Assembly (NCBI GenBank): GCA_001655205.1 | Contig: LPNZ01006074.1 | Span: forward strand, 1 to 62,577 | Direction: 5' to 3' | DNA length: 62,577 nt | Origin: Lenisia limosa | Lineage: Eukaryota > Breviatea | Part shown: one piece after another, positions 33,201 through 44,504 of the stretch | Layout: the number at the start of each line of letters is the position of its first letter | Position numbering within the stretch: position 1 is the first letter of the stretch | Notes under the pieces: generated by a model | Databases searched by the model: none | Told to the model about the DNA's origin: nothing | The model's input: only the letters and a program-made list of their open reading frames with translations | Made by a program: the position numbers and the translations under genes

Positions 33201-36200
33201 CCTGGGGTAGCAGCCATGAAGGGTGAATGGTTATTTTCAATTCTTGATAATAGAATGCCCCCCCCCCCNNNNNNNNNNNNNNNNNNNNNNNNNNNNNNNN
33301 NNNNNNNNNNNNNNNNNNNNNNNNNNNNNNNNNNNNNNNNNNNNNNNNNNNNNNNNNNNNNNNNNNNNNNNNNNNNNNNNNNNNNNNNNNNNNNNNNNNN
33401 NNNNNNNNNNNNNNNNNNNNNNNNNNNNNNNNNNNNNNNNNNNNNNNNNNNNNNNNNNNNNNNNNNNNNNNNNNNNNNNNNNNNNNNNNNNNNNNNNNNN
33501 NNNNNNNNNNNNNNNNNNNNNNNNNNNNNNNNNNNNNNNNNNNNNNNNNNNNNNNNNNNNNNNNNNNNNNNNNNNNNNNNNNNNNNNNNNNNNNNNAACA
33601 GGGGAGGGGGGGCAACTCCATATCAACCAACAAAGTCTTGATGTAAAGAAGAAAGCCCACCTTCAAGTCAGACTTTGCGCTGAGAATCTCAGCACGAGCC
33701 TTGTCCCTTTCTTGCTTGGTGGTGGCCAATTGCTCCTGAAGATGGCCCACTTCCTCTGAAAAGAATTAACAATCGAAAAAGCAAAAAAACAAAAGCAGTT
33801 GCTACTGAATCAATTTAAAATAACAAGAAGATTGGAAATGATTGATAATTATCAAGATTTTGCGAGAAATTTAGTGAAATTTCCTCATACTGTTGAGACT
33901 TTCGACCTTATCTCCAAGGTCCTTGATCTCTTTGTTAGACTTGGTCCGGTCGGCCTTCTCCTTGTCCTGCTGCTCCTTTGAGGCGAGTTTCATACTCTGC
34001 ATTTCCTTCTCCATCTCGTCTAGCTGCGACTTGAGCTTGTCAACCTAGAGTGTCAGTTATGGCTCACAGCACTGATGAGTGTAATGAAAGCCGCAAAGCT
34101 CGATATAAGTAGATAATACTGAAAAAATGCTCATCACCTCCATCAAAACAAACTTGCCAAATCCACTATCACCCTAACCTTCTTATCTTGGTTTTGCTTA
34201 ACCAGCTTATCGGCGTTATCTGCCTTGAGCTTGGCAATCTGCTCGTCTGACTTGGCAATGGTCTTCTGCAGCTCAGTTCGCAGAGTCTCAACCTGGGTGG
34301 TGAAAGGACGCATGTTACACAGATAAAACAAAACTATCCACAGGTGGCTGCTTATGATATGTATGCTTACCTCCTTGTTGTGGTTGTCCTTCAAGGTCTT
34401 GAGACGACTCTCAGCTTGTTCTGCGGGTCAATAAGCACAGAGTCTTTTTTTTTTTGGGTGACAGGAAAGGGGCAACACATATCATCTTCAATACAATAAC
34501 CAATTTGGTTCCAAGCAGTTGCCTACCAAGTCCCTTTCCATCCTTAGAGGCTGCGCTTGTGAGCTCGTTTACCTGGTGGTTTAGAATGAAAGACCATAAC
34601 GACCCCGATCAAAGAGGTCGAAAGCACCATTCACATACCTTCTTGTCAAGTACACGGTTCTTCTCCTTGAACTCCTTGATTTCCTCCTTCGACTCCTTGA
34701 CCTTCTCTTCAAGTGTCGTGTTTTTCGCCTCAAGGCGTTCGACTCTGTCTGGTCAGCTTCCATTCGGACCTTCACTCGGTGTTGCCCCATCAACCCTAGT
34801 TTTTACCGGACCAATATGAGACTTCCGCCGCTCACTTTGTCTCCAATTGGGCCTTGGCCTTGGCGTCCTTAGCCAGTTCGGCTGCAGACTTGCCTCCGGA
34901 TGAGCTGGCTTGGGCTGCAGCAAGCCTGAAGTATTATATGGGGGAAACAAAACTCCCAACAAGTAAAATTTCCTAAAAAAAAAACTCGTAACATTGATAG
35001 TTTAGCAAATGAAACAAATCAAAACCCTCACAGGATGAACAGCTTACTTTTCCTTCAGTTTCTCGACCTCCTTCTCAAGCTTGGCGTTCTGCTTCTTCAG
35101 GGCTGCCAATTCACTGAAGGTATGAGATCCATTTACCGAGGAACTAAAATCGACCTAATCGACCTCTTGATAGCCAGTTGGATGTAATCTTTGTATCATC
35201 ATATGATATTTGCATAGGATGATAACTGCCGCACTCGATTCTATCCTAACTGATCTAAAGCCCACACTGGGTCGGCTCCACCGCTGGCTGGCGTAGCTGG
35301 AGTAGCTGGTGTAGCTGGGGTGACTGGGGTCGATGGAGTAGCTGTAGCAGGACCTACTGGAGTTACTGAAAAGGCGGTCTGGTAGTTCGCATAGGTAGCC
35401 CATACACAAACAAGTACACGGGGGCACATTGTCATGTGAAAGGAAGTTTGTTGACAAAGAATAACTAGAAATAGATCCTGATCCCACCATTAACAGGGGT
35501 CATTGGGGGGGAGGGGCAAGCTTCAAGAAGAATAATTCTGGAGGAGGTGAGACAGAATATCTAGTTTTACAAACCATAACGAAAAAAAAAATATGATGGA
35601 ACTGTCACCCCAAACGTGCCCACTTTTCCTTAAGCGAATCTAGTTCCGCCTTCAGCCTTGAGTTTTCCTCCAACACCTCAGAGTCTTCACTACACGTATT
35701 ATAAGGAATCAAGTATATTGATGAAAAGATCCGGGGACAATAGAGAACAATATGTATTGAGAGCCAAATAAATAAATACAAAGGGGTCCGCATCACGCCG
35801 CAGACTTTGTGGTCTTCTTCTTCTTCGGCTAAAAAGGTGAGGATACGGTTCAATATTGGGGTTACAGTTCAAAAAAAAGGAAAGTGATTAATGCTTACTT
35901 TGTCATCTGCAAGAGCAACAACTCCGCCGTCTCCGGCAATGTCGATGAACGCCTCGCCTGGAGAAGCCTTCTTCTTCTTTACAACCTTCTTAGATCCCGT
36001 AGCAGCCTGTTCCGTCATGTTGTCGAGAAATATCCGCACAAGAACAAACGAGAATCCAAGACATGAAATGCAGAAGGGTTGCTTGACCAGCCCACCTTGG
36101 TGCCGGTCTTAGCAGTGGGCTTGGCAGTTTTTGTTCCGGCAGCAGCCTTTGCAGCAGGCTTCTTGGCGGGGGCCTTGGCACCGGCGGCGGCGGGCTTCTT

Positions 36201-39200
36201 GGCGGCAGTCGTGGTCTTGGTGGTCTGGTCATGAGATCAGAAGGAATGCAGAAATAAACGTATCAACATTTTGTCACAATTAAAGGGAAGATAACAAAGC
36301 TGGCACGAACCTTAGCAGCAGCGGGTTTGAGGTTGGACTTGGAACCAGTCTTCTCTAGGGTAGCCTGCAATGTGAATAATGGTAGGAAATCGGCTGAGTA
36401 TTTATCATACTAGAATACACCGTGACAGTGGTCAGTCTTAACCGACAGTACCCCCTGCTGCCGACCTTAGAGCTGGACTTCTCAAGCTTGGGCCGGGGAG
36501 ACGCAGGAGACTTGGGCGAGGGCGTTTTGAGTGCGGAGGCGGAGGCAGCTCGTCGAAGGGCTGCAATGTGAGATGCGGCACGGGCTCATAGATGTGACGG
36601 TAATCCTTATTACCAACACCGCATTTGATCCAGCAGACCCCCAAAATACCCCCCAATATCCAAGCATACTCGGGGTGGTGGCGGCACTGGAGGTAGAAGC
36701 AGCAGTTTTCTTCTTCTTCTTCTTAGCCTCGTCCTTCTCCTCTTCCTTGGCCTTGGCTTCTTCGAATTCCTTCAGCCGAAGCTCCATATCAAACATCTGG
36801 ACGATCAACAAACATGCCCATTCCAATCTCAGAACAAGTTGAAGATTGTAAGAGACCGTTAGGCAATTCACTGATACCCACCTTCTCTCGTTCGGACTTC
36901 AATTCGGCCTGTGCCGTCTCCTTCTCCTCCTCAAGCCGGGAGTTGTCCTCCCTGAGGTCTGCCAGCTGCTCTTCAAGGTCGTCTTCACGCTCAGCCTAAC
37001 GCGTCATTTCCGTTCAATTCATTAGAACAACAGCACCTCCCCCTATTGCACGTAGCAAGGACACCCCCCACGGCTCTTCTCAGTTCGTCCTCCTTCTCCT
37101 CGAGTTTGACCTCAAGTTCACCCTTCTCGAGATACAGGTTGTCGACTTCCTTGGTCAGGTCCTCGAGGCGCTGCTCCTTCGATTTCTTCTCCTCCACGTT
37201 CTGACGCCGCCGCACCATGCTGAAGTGTGAGGGGCGGGGTAAGGCTTCTGAGAAACAAATATAGACTTGCTTTTTTAGTACTGTCAAATGTAAGGAATCA
37301 GCATAACAGGGACTTACTTGGCACGAAGTTCGTTGTACTGAGCAATGCAACGCTTCAGGAGGTTTCCTTGTCTGAATTGGTGAGTTAGGAATGTGAAAAC
37401 GAAACAAGAAGCTTTAGCACTCCTCAAGAGCCCAAACAAACCTATCCTTGAAGTTGTACATCCACTCCTCAATGTGAAGTTCCGGGGGGATGGCGAACTT
37501 CTCCTCAATGGCTGCGATCTCCGCATCCTCATCATACTCCTCATCTTCGTCTTCCTCATCTTCATCCTCATCTAAAGAAAGAGTTCATAAAGAAAAAACT
37601 TTCAAATGAAGGAAAAAAAAAGGTATGAAATAATCACTAAAAAACAAAAACAAAAAAAGGGGATCATAATATAAAGTTAACCCAACCTTCAGCGTCTTCT
37701 TCCGCATCACCTTCCTCCTGCTCTCCTTCCTCTTGTTCTCCCTCCTCAGCCTCAGCCTCATCCTCCGACTTGGCATCGGCATCATTCTCCTCCTCCTCCT
37801 TGGTCTCCTCCTCTGCTGCTTCTTCAGCCTCCTCAACGTTCTGCTCCTCCTCAGCCTCCTCTTGAGCCTCCTCGTCTTCCGCCTCATTCTCGTTCTCTTC
37901 TTTCTCATCCTCCGTCTCGGGCGCGTCGTCAGCCTCGGCCCCCTCATCAACCTGCACGTCGTCTTCCTCAACAGCCTCCTCTTCTGCCTCCTGTGCATCT
38001 TTACGCGACTTCTTCAGGGCCTTCAGAGCCTCCTTGCGGCCTTTCTTGAGCTCGGCAATCTTCTCCTCTTCAAAGATGAGACAATAAACATAGAACAAGG
38101 AAATGGTTCAGCATACCCTTGGTCTTCAGCTCTTCAATTGAGCCGGGACGGACTTGCAGAATGAAAATCTAAATCATGACGAGCAATCATAGAGGGAGGG
38201 GGGGCTTAGTTGAGACTTCTCTGTTCCTCAGAAAGGGAAAAATAATGGCATTTAAACCAACAAACCTCTCCAGATTTACTCATTCCTTGCTTCTGTACCA
38301 TGCGACCGAATTGATGCACAATCAGGAAGTTCTAAAGAGAATGAAATACCATCGTTCCACTTGGCCGAAAATGAAGGAAAAGCTGTCCCACCTTCTCCTT
38401 CTCCTCTTCTTGGATGTCTTTGGCGTTTTCTGAGCAAACAAAGAGGCCTTGGTGGTTGACGCCCATGTTGATCATTCGGGCTGGACTGTTAGCACCGAAT
38501 GTAGCATCACTGTCAATTTGTACACATATAGCGACCGTGATAAGTCTTGACCGATTTTCTTAATGATTTCCCAATGAAAATCGTCAAGACTTATCCCGGT
38601 CACTGTACATACATGTATCATATCATATGTGCATATGAAGCCGTTCCGAAATATCAAAAGGTATCATCCCGACAGACAAAATGAACCCCCCTCCTTACGG
38701 GTTCCATTGACCTTTGCGAATCCCTTGACCCAAACACTGCCGTAGTTGGGAGCGGTCCTGATCTTGTTGAGGTAGAACTGCACCAAACGGGGTACATCGT
38801 TCTCGTTGAGAGCCTGGGGGGGGGGGTCAGGTGTCACTAGCCTGAGATATTGGTAGCGGAACAATGCGTTATACATCGTCGGCAGAATCCAAGAGAGAGT
38901 CCATTTTGGAGACGGCAAGAAAGACCTCGAGAACCACCAGCAACGCACCTTGAACTGCTCCTTGAGGCGAGTGCTCCACTGTGCAATGGCGGTTTTATCA
39001 GGAATCAGTCGAGCTGGAAGGTACACGTGGATGTTCTTCCTAAATGCATCAGTGTTGCCGTCTCGAACCAAGCAAGATGGCCCGCGGAATTTCGCCAGGT
39101 TAATGCGGCTTATTTCCCATTACCCGGACAGCTACAGCCCCAAAGCATACTTAAGTTCCTTGTCCATATCCTTGTCGGACGGCGAGCCCTTGAGACGAAT

Positions 39201-40060
39201 GCCCATGTGCATTGCCGCCAGAACGCCAAGATGAGTCTACAGCATGACTTACAATGTTGTCACGGAGGGAGGAATTGTCGAGATAACCTCTGATAAGTCT
39301 GGAGAAGACCCTGTCCCCACCTCATTGCAAACAAAGGAGCCGTTGGTGATGAGTCTATGGGCGTGGCTTTCGAGCATCCTCAGCGCGACTGGGTCAGTCA
39401 CCTGCTTCTCTTGCTAAACAGATCAATGTCAGCACAGCAAGGCCAATAAAAAATATTCATGCAAATAGAATGGTTTCGTGTAGCAAACACTACAGCTTTA
39501 TCTTTACAAAGGTGGTAGCACCCATGCTACCTCTGGGAGAAGAGCCACAAGTGGGCGGAGTCTAAATAACAGCTTCTTGTCTTGCCAGTCTAAATGCAGT
39601 TATTGGGTCGCGTATCTCATTATAATATTAATATATTCTATTATCCTGTGAAAAAGGCAGCAGGGGGGAACTTACCCTTGGATGCGGTGTCAAAAACATT
39701 GAAAACGTTCATGTTGGGCAACAGCGGGTATTCGAAGGCTAAATATGATGAGTGCTTTCAAAATTAGTGCCCTTAAAAGCTCTTGCCCTCAAGCCCAGCT
39801 ACATTTATCTGATGTGACAATCCAAATATTGAAAAGCCGCTTATCCTTGACTCCAGCAATGTCACATCCTTGCTCACTGAATCAAAATGAGTGTTTACCC
39901 AGAAGAAAGAAGCCTACGCAAATTGCTGGGCAGTTGTGTTTGGAGTAATCTGAATTTTGTGCTCCTCATCGTCAAGTAGAAGGATTCTAAACTCCTTTGG
40001 CTTAGCTTTGGCTTGAGCCTGTAGAAATAAGACTTGATATCAAAACCACAACCTCACCAT
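30238..40060 (-). CDS. FERM-domain kinesin-14 (KCBP-like), C-terminal motor
   Basis: Minus-end-directed microtubule motor of the kinesin-14 KCBP type. The ATG at 40058-40060 is split at once by an intron; the next exon gives [19 protein letters not shown] (FERM F1). F2 follows: [41 protein letters not shown]3: [36 protein letters not shown] (38400-38480). Then an Asp/Glu-rich stretch (37690-38070), long coiled coils (33600-37500) broken by an Ala/Lys/Pro H1-like segment (36100-36330), and the neck [31 protein letters not shown]. Motor: P-loop [10 protein letters not shown] (31960-31985), NEQSSRSH (31240s), FIDLAGSE (30980-31010), [19 protein letters not shown] (30770-30810). It ends [20 protein letters not shown], stop 30238. 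The MyTH4 domain and calmodulin-binding tail of plant KCBP are not seen. Gaps at 30458-30584, 32878-32984 and 33269-33596 may hide short exons. Confidence 0.9.
30313..30457 (-). repeat. introner-like element, family A, copy 2
   Basis: On the minus strand it ends ACTCCCCCCAG against the last kinesin exon (GCGTCGAAG...). It shares about 60 bp with copy 1, then continues through GTTGAGAACAACAAAACAAA and the CACCGCATCCCATC core also present at 32985-33070. It ends in a G run at the gap 30458-30584. Confidence 0.75.
31854..31953 (-). repeat. intron ending in family A sequence, copy 3
   Basis: A complete 100-bp kinesin intron. Its last about 42 bp (minus strand ...TTTCATAAATTTTCC, then ACTCCCCAG) match copies 1 and 2; its 5' half does not. 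It lies between the P-loop exon and the exon starting TFTMTGEPG. Confidence 0.7.
32985..33080 (-). repeat. family A core, copy 4
   Basis: Begins at the edge of gap 32878-32984 and shares the core ACACAAGGGTT...AACAAACAAAGCCCAG and CACCGCATCCCATC with copy 2 and with 4027-4075. It sits in the intron between the kinesin neck exon and the first motor exon. Confidence 0.65.
33079..33125 (-). repeat. 28-bp duplication across a kinesin 5' splice site
   Basis: The exon end coding LEDMKGK plus its GTGTG donor is repeated 28 bp downstream in the intron: plus-strand copies of CCCTTCATGTCTTCCAA start at 33079 and 33107. The inner copy keeps a GT after GGGCG. Confidence 0.85.
38533..38601. repeat. imperfect inverted repeat in a kinesin intron
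   Basis: Left arm 38533-38559 and right arm 38576-38601 pair with one mismatch and one bulge (shared core GATAAGTCTTGAC), leaving a 16-base loop. It lies between exons coding FERM F3 segments. It could be a foldback element or an RNA hairpin. Confidence 0.75.
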
Positions 40061-40282
40061 TGTACTTCGAGAGCTTAAAACACCTCAACAAGGACTTGTA
40101 GATGTATATGTCAATTAAGTAATTGCTGGTTAACTGGAAAATCGCCCTTTAAAAATTTCCTCATAGTTATATAGTTCGCAATATACCCCCCAGTCTTTCC
40201 TTTTAATTGAACAGGGGAACATGAAGCCATGAAGCCTTTCTCTTCATTCACATTAAGGGAATAACAGTTATTTACAAGAACC
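40061..40282. promoter_or_regulatory. divergent promoter spacer, kinesin/aminopropyltransferase
   Basis: 222 bp between opposite start codons. On the kinesin strand there is a weak TATATAAC-like tract near 40165. No TATA is evident for the plus gene. Geometry only. Confidence 0.4.
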
Positions 40283-43200
40283 ATGCCACGGAAGCTCGCA
40301 AGAGTCAAAGATGGTCCTCTCTCGCAAGCAGTTGGTTCATTAGAACACTTCCCCGAAGGCTATGCTGAGCACTATATATGGGAGTTCAGCCTTTCAATGA
40401 ATTTACGTGAGCTTTAAAAGCCGTACTGGTATTCCCTGTCGTTTTTACTNNNNNNNNNNNNNNNNNNNNNNNNNNNNNNNNNNNNNNNNNNNNNNNNNNN
40501 NNNNNNNNNNNNNNNNNNNNNNNNNNCAAGGCTCTTTTCCCAAATGGTTTGGCTTTTTTAAGTTAATTTTTGTCACAAATAAATAAAGAGATATAATGAA
40601 TACGAAGTTTTTCATCTCACCTACAGCAATGATTCCCAAAATCTTTCATGATTTAGACCTTACTATTCTCCCTGTGCCAACAATGCCGTGTCACCTTGGA
40701 GGCCGCCTCGGACTAACAGCTGCTACTGCTGGGCTCGACCTTTCTGTCAAACTCCTTCCGGTTGGGGGCTCAGCTACAGGAAACAAGATAGGGCAGAACC
40801 CTCTTTTGCTTCTACATCTGCCTACTTCTTCACGAGGGAAAAGTGACTCGACTTTGGCCATACACAAGAAACAAGAAACAATAAAGCCTCTCACCCCTCA
40901 GACCGGACACTGTTTAGTCGACTACACGCGGTATCGCATGGGGGATGACAATCTTAAAGCCACACCAAGGGCCTTGTTTACCGCAATCAGAGCAGCTACA
41001 CAAGATGCAGATGCAATCATGTGGGATGTTCAATTGCTCCGAATTTCTCAACTTGCTGAAAAGGAAATTGTTCCAGTTATGATAGCATGCGTATTGTTCC
41101 GAATCCTTCTGTGGCTCAGCCCAACTTTGAGAATAATCCTCTAGGATGCCTTTCCTTCGTAGAGCAACTGAGTTTCCTGCCATGCACGCAACCTCTCTTG
41201 GCGGTATTTACACCCACGATTACGACGAGTGGGATGAGGGTGGCAACTATGAGCATATTGAAGAATGATTCTAAATGTCAAAAATGATCCTTTTCGGTTG
41301 CCTTTGTTACTGTTCCAGACTTTTATACGACAGTCAGTCTCAGGTCCAGAGGATATCAGTGGTGAACTCCTTGGCGTTTGGCAGGGTTCTTCTCCTTGAT
41401 GCTAAGCCTGGTAGGTTGGCCTGTTTGTCTGCTCCATCCTTAGCAAATTATTCTCAGTTGTAGCCTTCCTGTGATATATTATTTGGTCAAAAGTTAGCTT
41501 CAAATATTCTGTCTCTGGACTTTACGTTCCCCTTGAAGTGCCCCTATTACCCCTGCATGACCATTTGCAGTGATGTGCGACTACGACCGGAGTCTCTTTA
41601 GGGAAATGATGTCGGGCCAGATCACAAACGGCGCAAACGGTTTGCTAAGAGCTTTGAACCCTTAAAATACCTATAGTCTATCATATATATAATGCTGAAT
41701 AGTTTTGTTTTTTGATACCAAGCTGATCAGTTTCCTCTCTTTCTCTATATCAGCCACAGTAGCTCTTATCCTTACCTTGTTAACTCAGTAGTTCTTATCC
41801 TGGGGGGAGGAGACGGCACATTAGTGAACCTTTGCCTCAAGTCCGGATCAAAAAATGTCACGCTTATTGAGGTATTTTCTGGGTCCTGGATTGCGGCTAT
41901 ATAGGCACTGCGTGAGCAAGTAGAGTATCAGGTATTGAACCCTCACAATTTACTCTCTCAGTGTGATCCCGAAGTTCCGGCCGTGGCTAATACGATGCTA
42001 ACACAGGCTTGTGGGAGGTCTCTTTCGGGTGAAGACCCCCTTAACCCAAAAGTATGGGAAAGAAATAATTGATTAATTAATGGAGTGTTGTGTCTGAATT
42101 TGTAACCCAATGACCACTGACCTTTTAGATTGTTATTGGTGACGCCACAACATGGCTACAACGCTACGCTAAGGTGGCTGAAACGTTTGACTTGGTCTTC
42201 TGCCTTCTGCCCATGAGCCCCCTGGTACCGCTAACAGGAGGTTGGCATTTCTTGAAAATGATGAGCTACTTCTGGAGTGGAGCCCAGAAAGCTAGCATCA
42301 AACATTACGCTGAGGGGTTTTTCCAAGAATCCCAGCTATTAGTATTTCAGATCAGAGGACTTACCATCCAGATGGAGAGGTTGAGTTTTTGGGTGATGTG
42401 GCTCTTCCGACGACTCCACCACCGCCGGAGTCCCTCGGATTCACCGGGCCAAACTGGTGGGTTGCATGGAGCAATTGTGTGTTGATGTTTTTTTTTAAAA
42501 AAAAACAACACTAATTCACCTGTTTTCACATTCCAGCAATGCTGCTCCAGAAGCCCCTCCTCCAGTTCCCACAGGTCCCAAAAGGTACGCTAAGTAGGGC
42601 AACTGTGTTGCTGGATCGATTTTGTTGCAACATTTTCCATTGGCCTTTGCTAAAGCCAATTATGACATGCTTACCAGGCATAGATTGTCTCTGAAGAGGC
42701 CTGCTCCCGGGACCAAGCACCCTATTGACCCTTGTCTTGTTTCCACTTTGCCGCTCGGTAGGTAGGGTCACCCTTCAAAACGCAGTGGATTTTGTGGATA
42801 TCCTTGATTGTGGTGGTGTATAATGATTTCGTTTTAGTATGCGTGGTGGTGCTTATGGCTTTTGTCATAACTCTTGACTTTCTAGCTCCACCAGCTTCTC
42901 TGCTCCAACAAACAGGGAAAAAGACTGCACTAACAACTGAGTCTTCTCAAAAACCCCAAGTGAGCGTTCTTTTTGTCATGACGTAGAAATTCTAATAAAT
43001 GTAACATATTAAATGAAGCAAAGTGCTCATCTGACCTCCAGCCGTTGCTGTCTTCCAGCAAAGCCATCGTTAATGAACTCAAGAAGGAGTTTGAAGAAGT
43101 CTTTGGCTCGGATGTTGTTCCCTCCTCGTCTTTATCGGGACACTCACTGGCCACTTCCCTACCTTCTAATCTTCCCATCCAATCTGAACCTTCCAAACCC

Positions 43201-44333
43201 CCTCCCCCCGAATCTGAGCCCATAGTCACACCATCTTCACCTTCACTGGAGTCAAGCGGAACCACTCCCGCAGCGGTTGAGATCAAGCCCCCCGAACCAG
43301 ATACTGCTGAGCCGCCGACACCCGTCATGGAGTCTAGCAAGACTGGCTGTGATGATGATGATGCTCTGGGAAGAGGTATGGAAAGGGGAATTTAGGAATA
43401 GATGATCCAACAAATAACCCCAGCTCCAACGATTTTTTTCATTGGTAATATTTGTAGATAGAGGCTCTTTGGAATATACTGCCAACTCCAAGCCAATTGA
43501 GCTTGTTTTTATTCATCAACCATTTACCCCTCAGATCTCACGTTTGACGACCTTGTTGTCCCCGATCCCAGAGCAGCCATAAAGACGGAACCAAAAGCAA
43601 GCTTGGTAGTTGGGCTGCTAATGTGGTACTTTTTATCTTGAAAGTGAAGAAATGGTAACCATGCAAATTGTCAATTCCACAAAGTATCTTAACTACTTTA
43701 GCCGCTGCACCAGCCAAGACAGGCCTTCAGCATGCCTGCCGAACTGGCTGAGGACCTAGACGTTGATGGCCCGGAGTCAAGGAAAAGAGCCGCTGGTAGG
43801 CTTTTTCTAGGATAAGCTTCCTTGATTATCGGATATAGCATCTTCAGCTTATCGTTTACTGTACCATTCCAGCTGCGGTCCACTACACATCATGCGTCTA
43901 CGACAGTTCAATGCGATCACAGATCCGAGCGTTTGAGATCCACATCCGCCTTGCCGTTTCTGTCCTCACCCCTAATGGCGTACTGGTCGTCCAAGGGCCT
44001 TGTGGGAGGGGGTATTTGGGGAATGAAAGAACAACATTACACATAATTCAGCGTGATAGTTGAAATAGGGAGTTGTCAAACGAAGTTTTTACGCAGCAGC
44101 GTCTCTCAACACATCCGCTGTCATAGCGTTCGAAGACATGTTGGAAGATCTTGAGCTGAAGTGGTCCGCAGCTCCAGTCCTGACTGCCTTCAAAAATGAC
44201 TCGTGAGTTATAAATCACAAATCTGAATGATTTAAACAGAGCAGATATTTTTTTTTAAGAATTCTGACAACCCACACTTGTCCGTATTTAACATCATAGT
44301 GTGATGGTCTATCGAATACGCTCAAAGCCCTGA
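40283..44333 (+). CDS. spermidine-synthase-like aminopropyltransferase with a disordered insertion
   Basis: Starts MPRKLARVKDGPLSQAVGSL. After an N-terminal region interrupted by the gap 40450-40526 come YTHDYDEWDEGGNYEHIEE, QVQRISVVNSLAFGRVLLLD (strand pattern of the aminopropyltransferase N-domain), SYPYLVNSVVLILGGGDGTL (SAM/dcSAM-binding GGGDG, 41775-41825), KNVTLIECDPEVPAVANTML and IVIGDATTWLQRYAK with FDLVFC (42130-42200). A Pro/Ser-rich stretch then interrupts the fold (about 42330-43790: LPTTPPPPESLGFTGPNW, SKPPPPESEPIVTPSSPSL). The fold resumes with HYTSCVYDSSMRSQIRAFEI, VSVLTPNGVLVVQGPCG (43870-44010), AVIAFEDMLEDLELKWSAAP and, after a perfect GTGAGT donor, SVMVYRIRSKP with the stop at 44331. 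Family membership is clear; whether it makes spermidine, spermine or methylates something is not. The usual active-site Asp region lies at or near the insertion and could not be confirmed. Confidence 0.7.
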
Positions 44334-44504
44334 ACGTACCAATAATCTTCAATTTCCCAGTTTGTTCGGATTTAGAGGTCTAAAAATAGTCTTCCTAATG
44401 TAAATCTGTAATGTATCTCTTCAATTACAACTTTGGAAAAAAAATTTACAAAAAGTACATCGAACACAGAACTCACACAGTTCAAATTGAAAAACACAAA
44501 CACT
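44334..44504. other. convergent 3' spacer
   Basis: 171 bp between two converging stop codons. A/T-rich with a short A run near 44436-44450 and no ORF of note. Both polyadenylation regions must lie here or overlap. Confidence 0.4.

Noticed and set aside
32842-33759. Long ORFs of 178 and 302 residues crossing runs of N
   Set aside because: They are open only because the gaps (32878-32984 and 33269-33596) contain no stop codons. The real coding content is the separate kinesin exons on the minus strand.
35241-35435. Thr/Pro repeat ([14 protein letters not shown]) as a separate mucin-like gene
   Set aside because: It lies between coiled-coil exons of the kinesin on the same strand and reads in a plausible exon, so it is more likely a low-complexity linker of that protein.
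37585-37998. Arg/Met-rich 137-residue ORF on the minus strand
   Set aside because: It is an alternate frame of the Glu/Asp-rich kinesin exon, whose GAG/GAA-rich codons read as Arg/Lys in the shifted frame.
37733-38164. Leu-rich, membrane-like 143-residue ORF on the plus strand
   Set aside because: It is the antisense of the same acidic exon (CTC/CTT runs). The hydrophobicity is an artefact of the reverse complement.
42174-42485. Single 103-residue ORF as a separate gene
   Set aside because: Its first part (ETFDLVFCLLPMSPL) is the continuation of the aminopropyltransferase exon; the remainder is intron and shifted exon.
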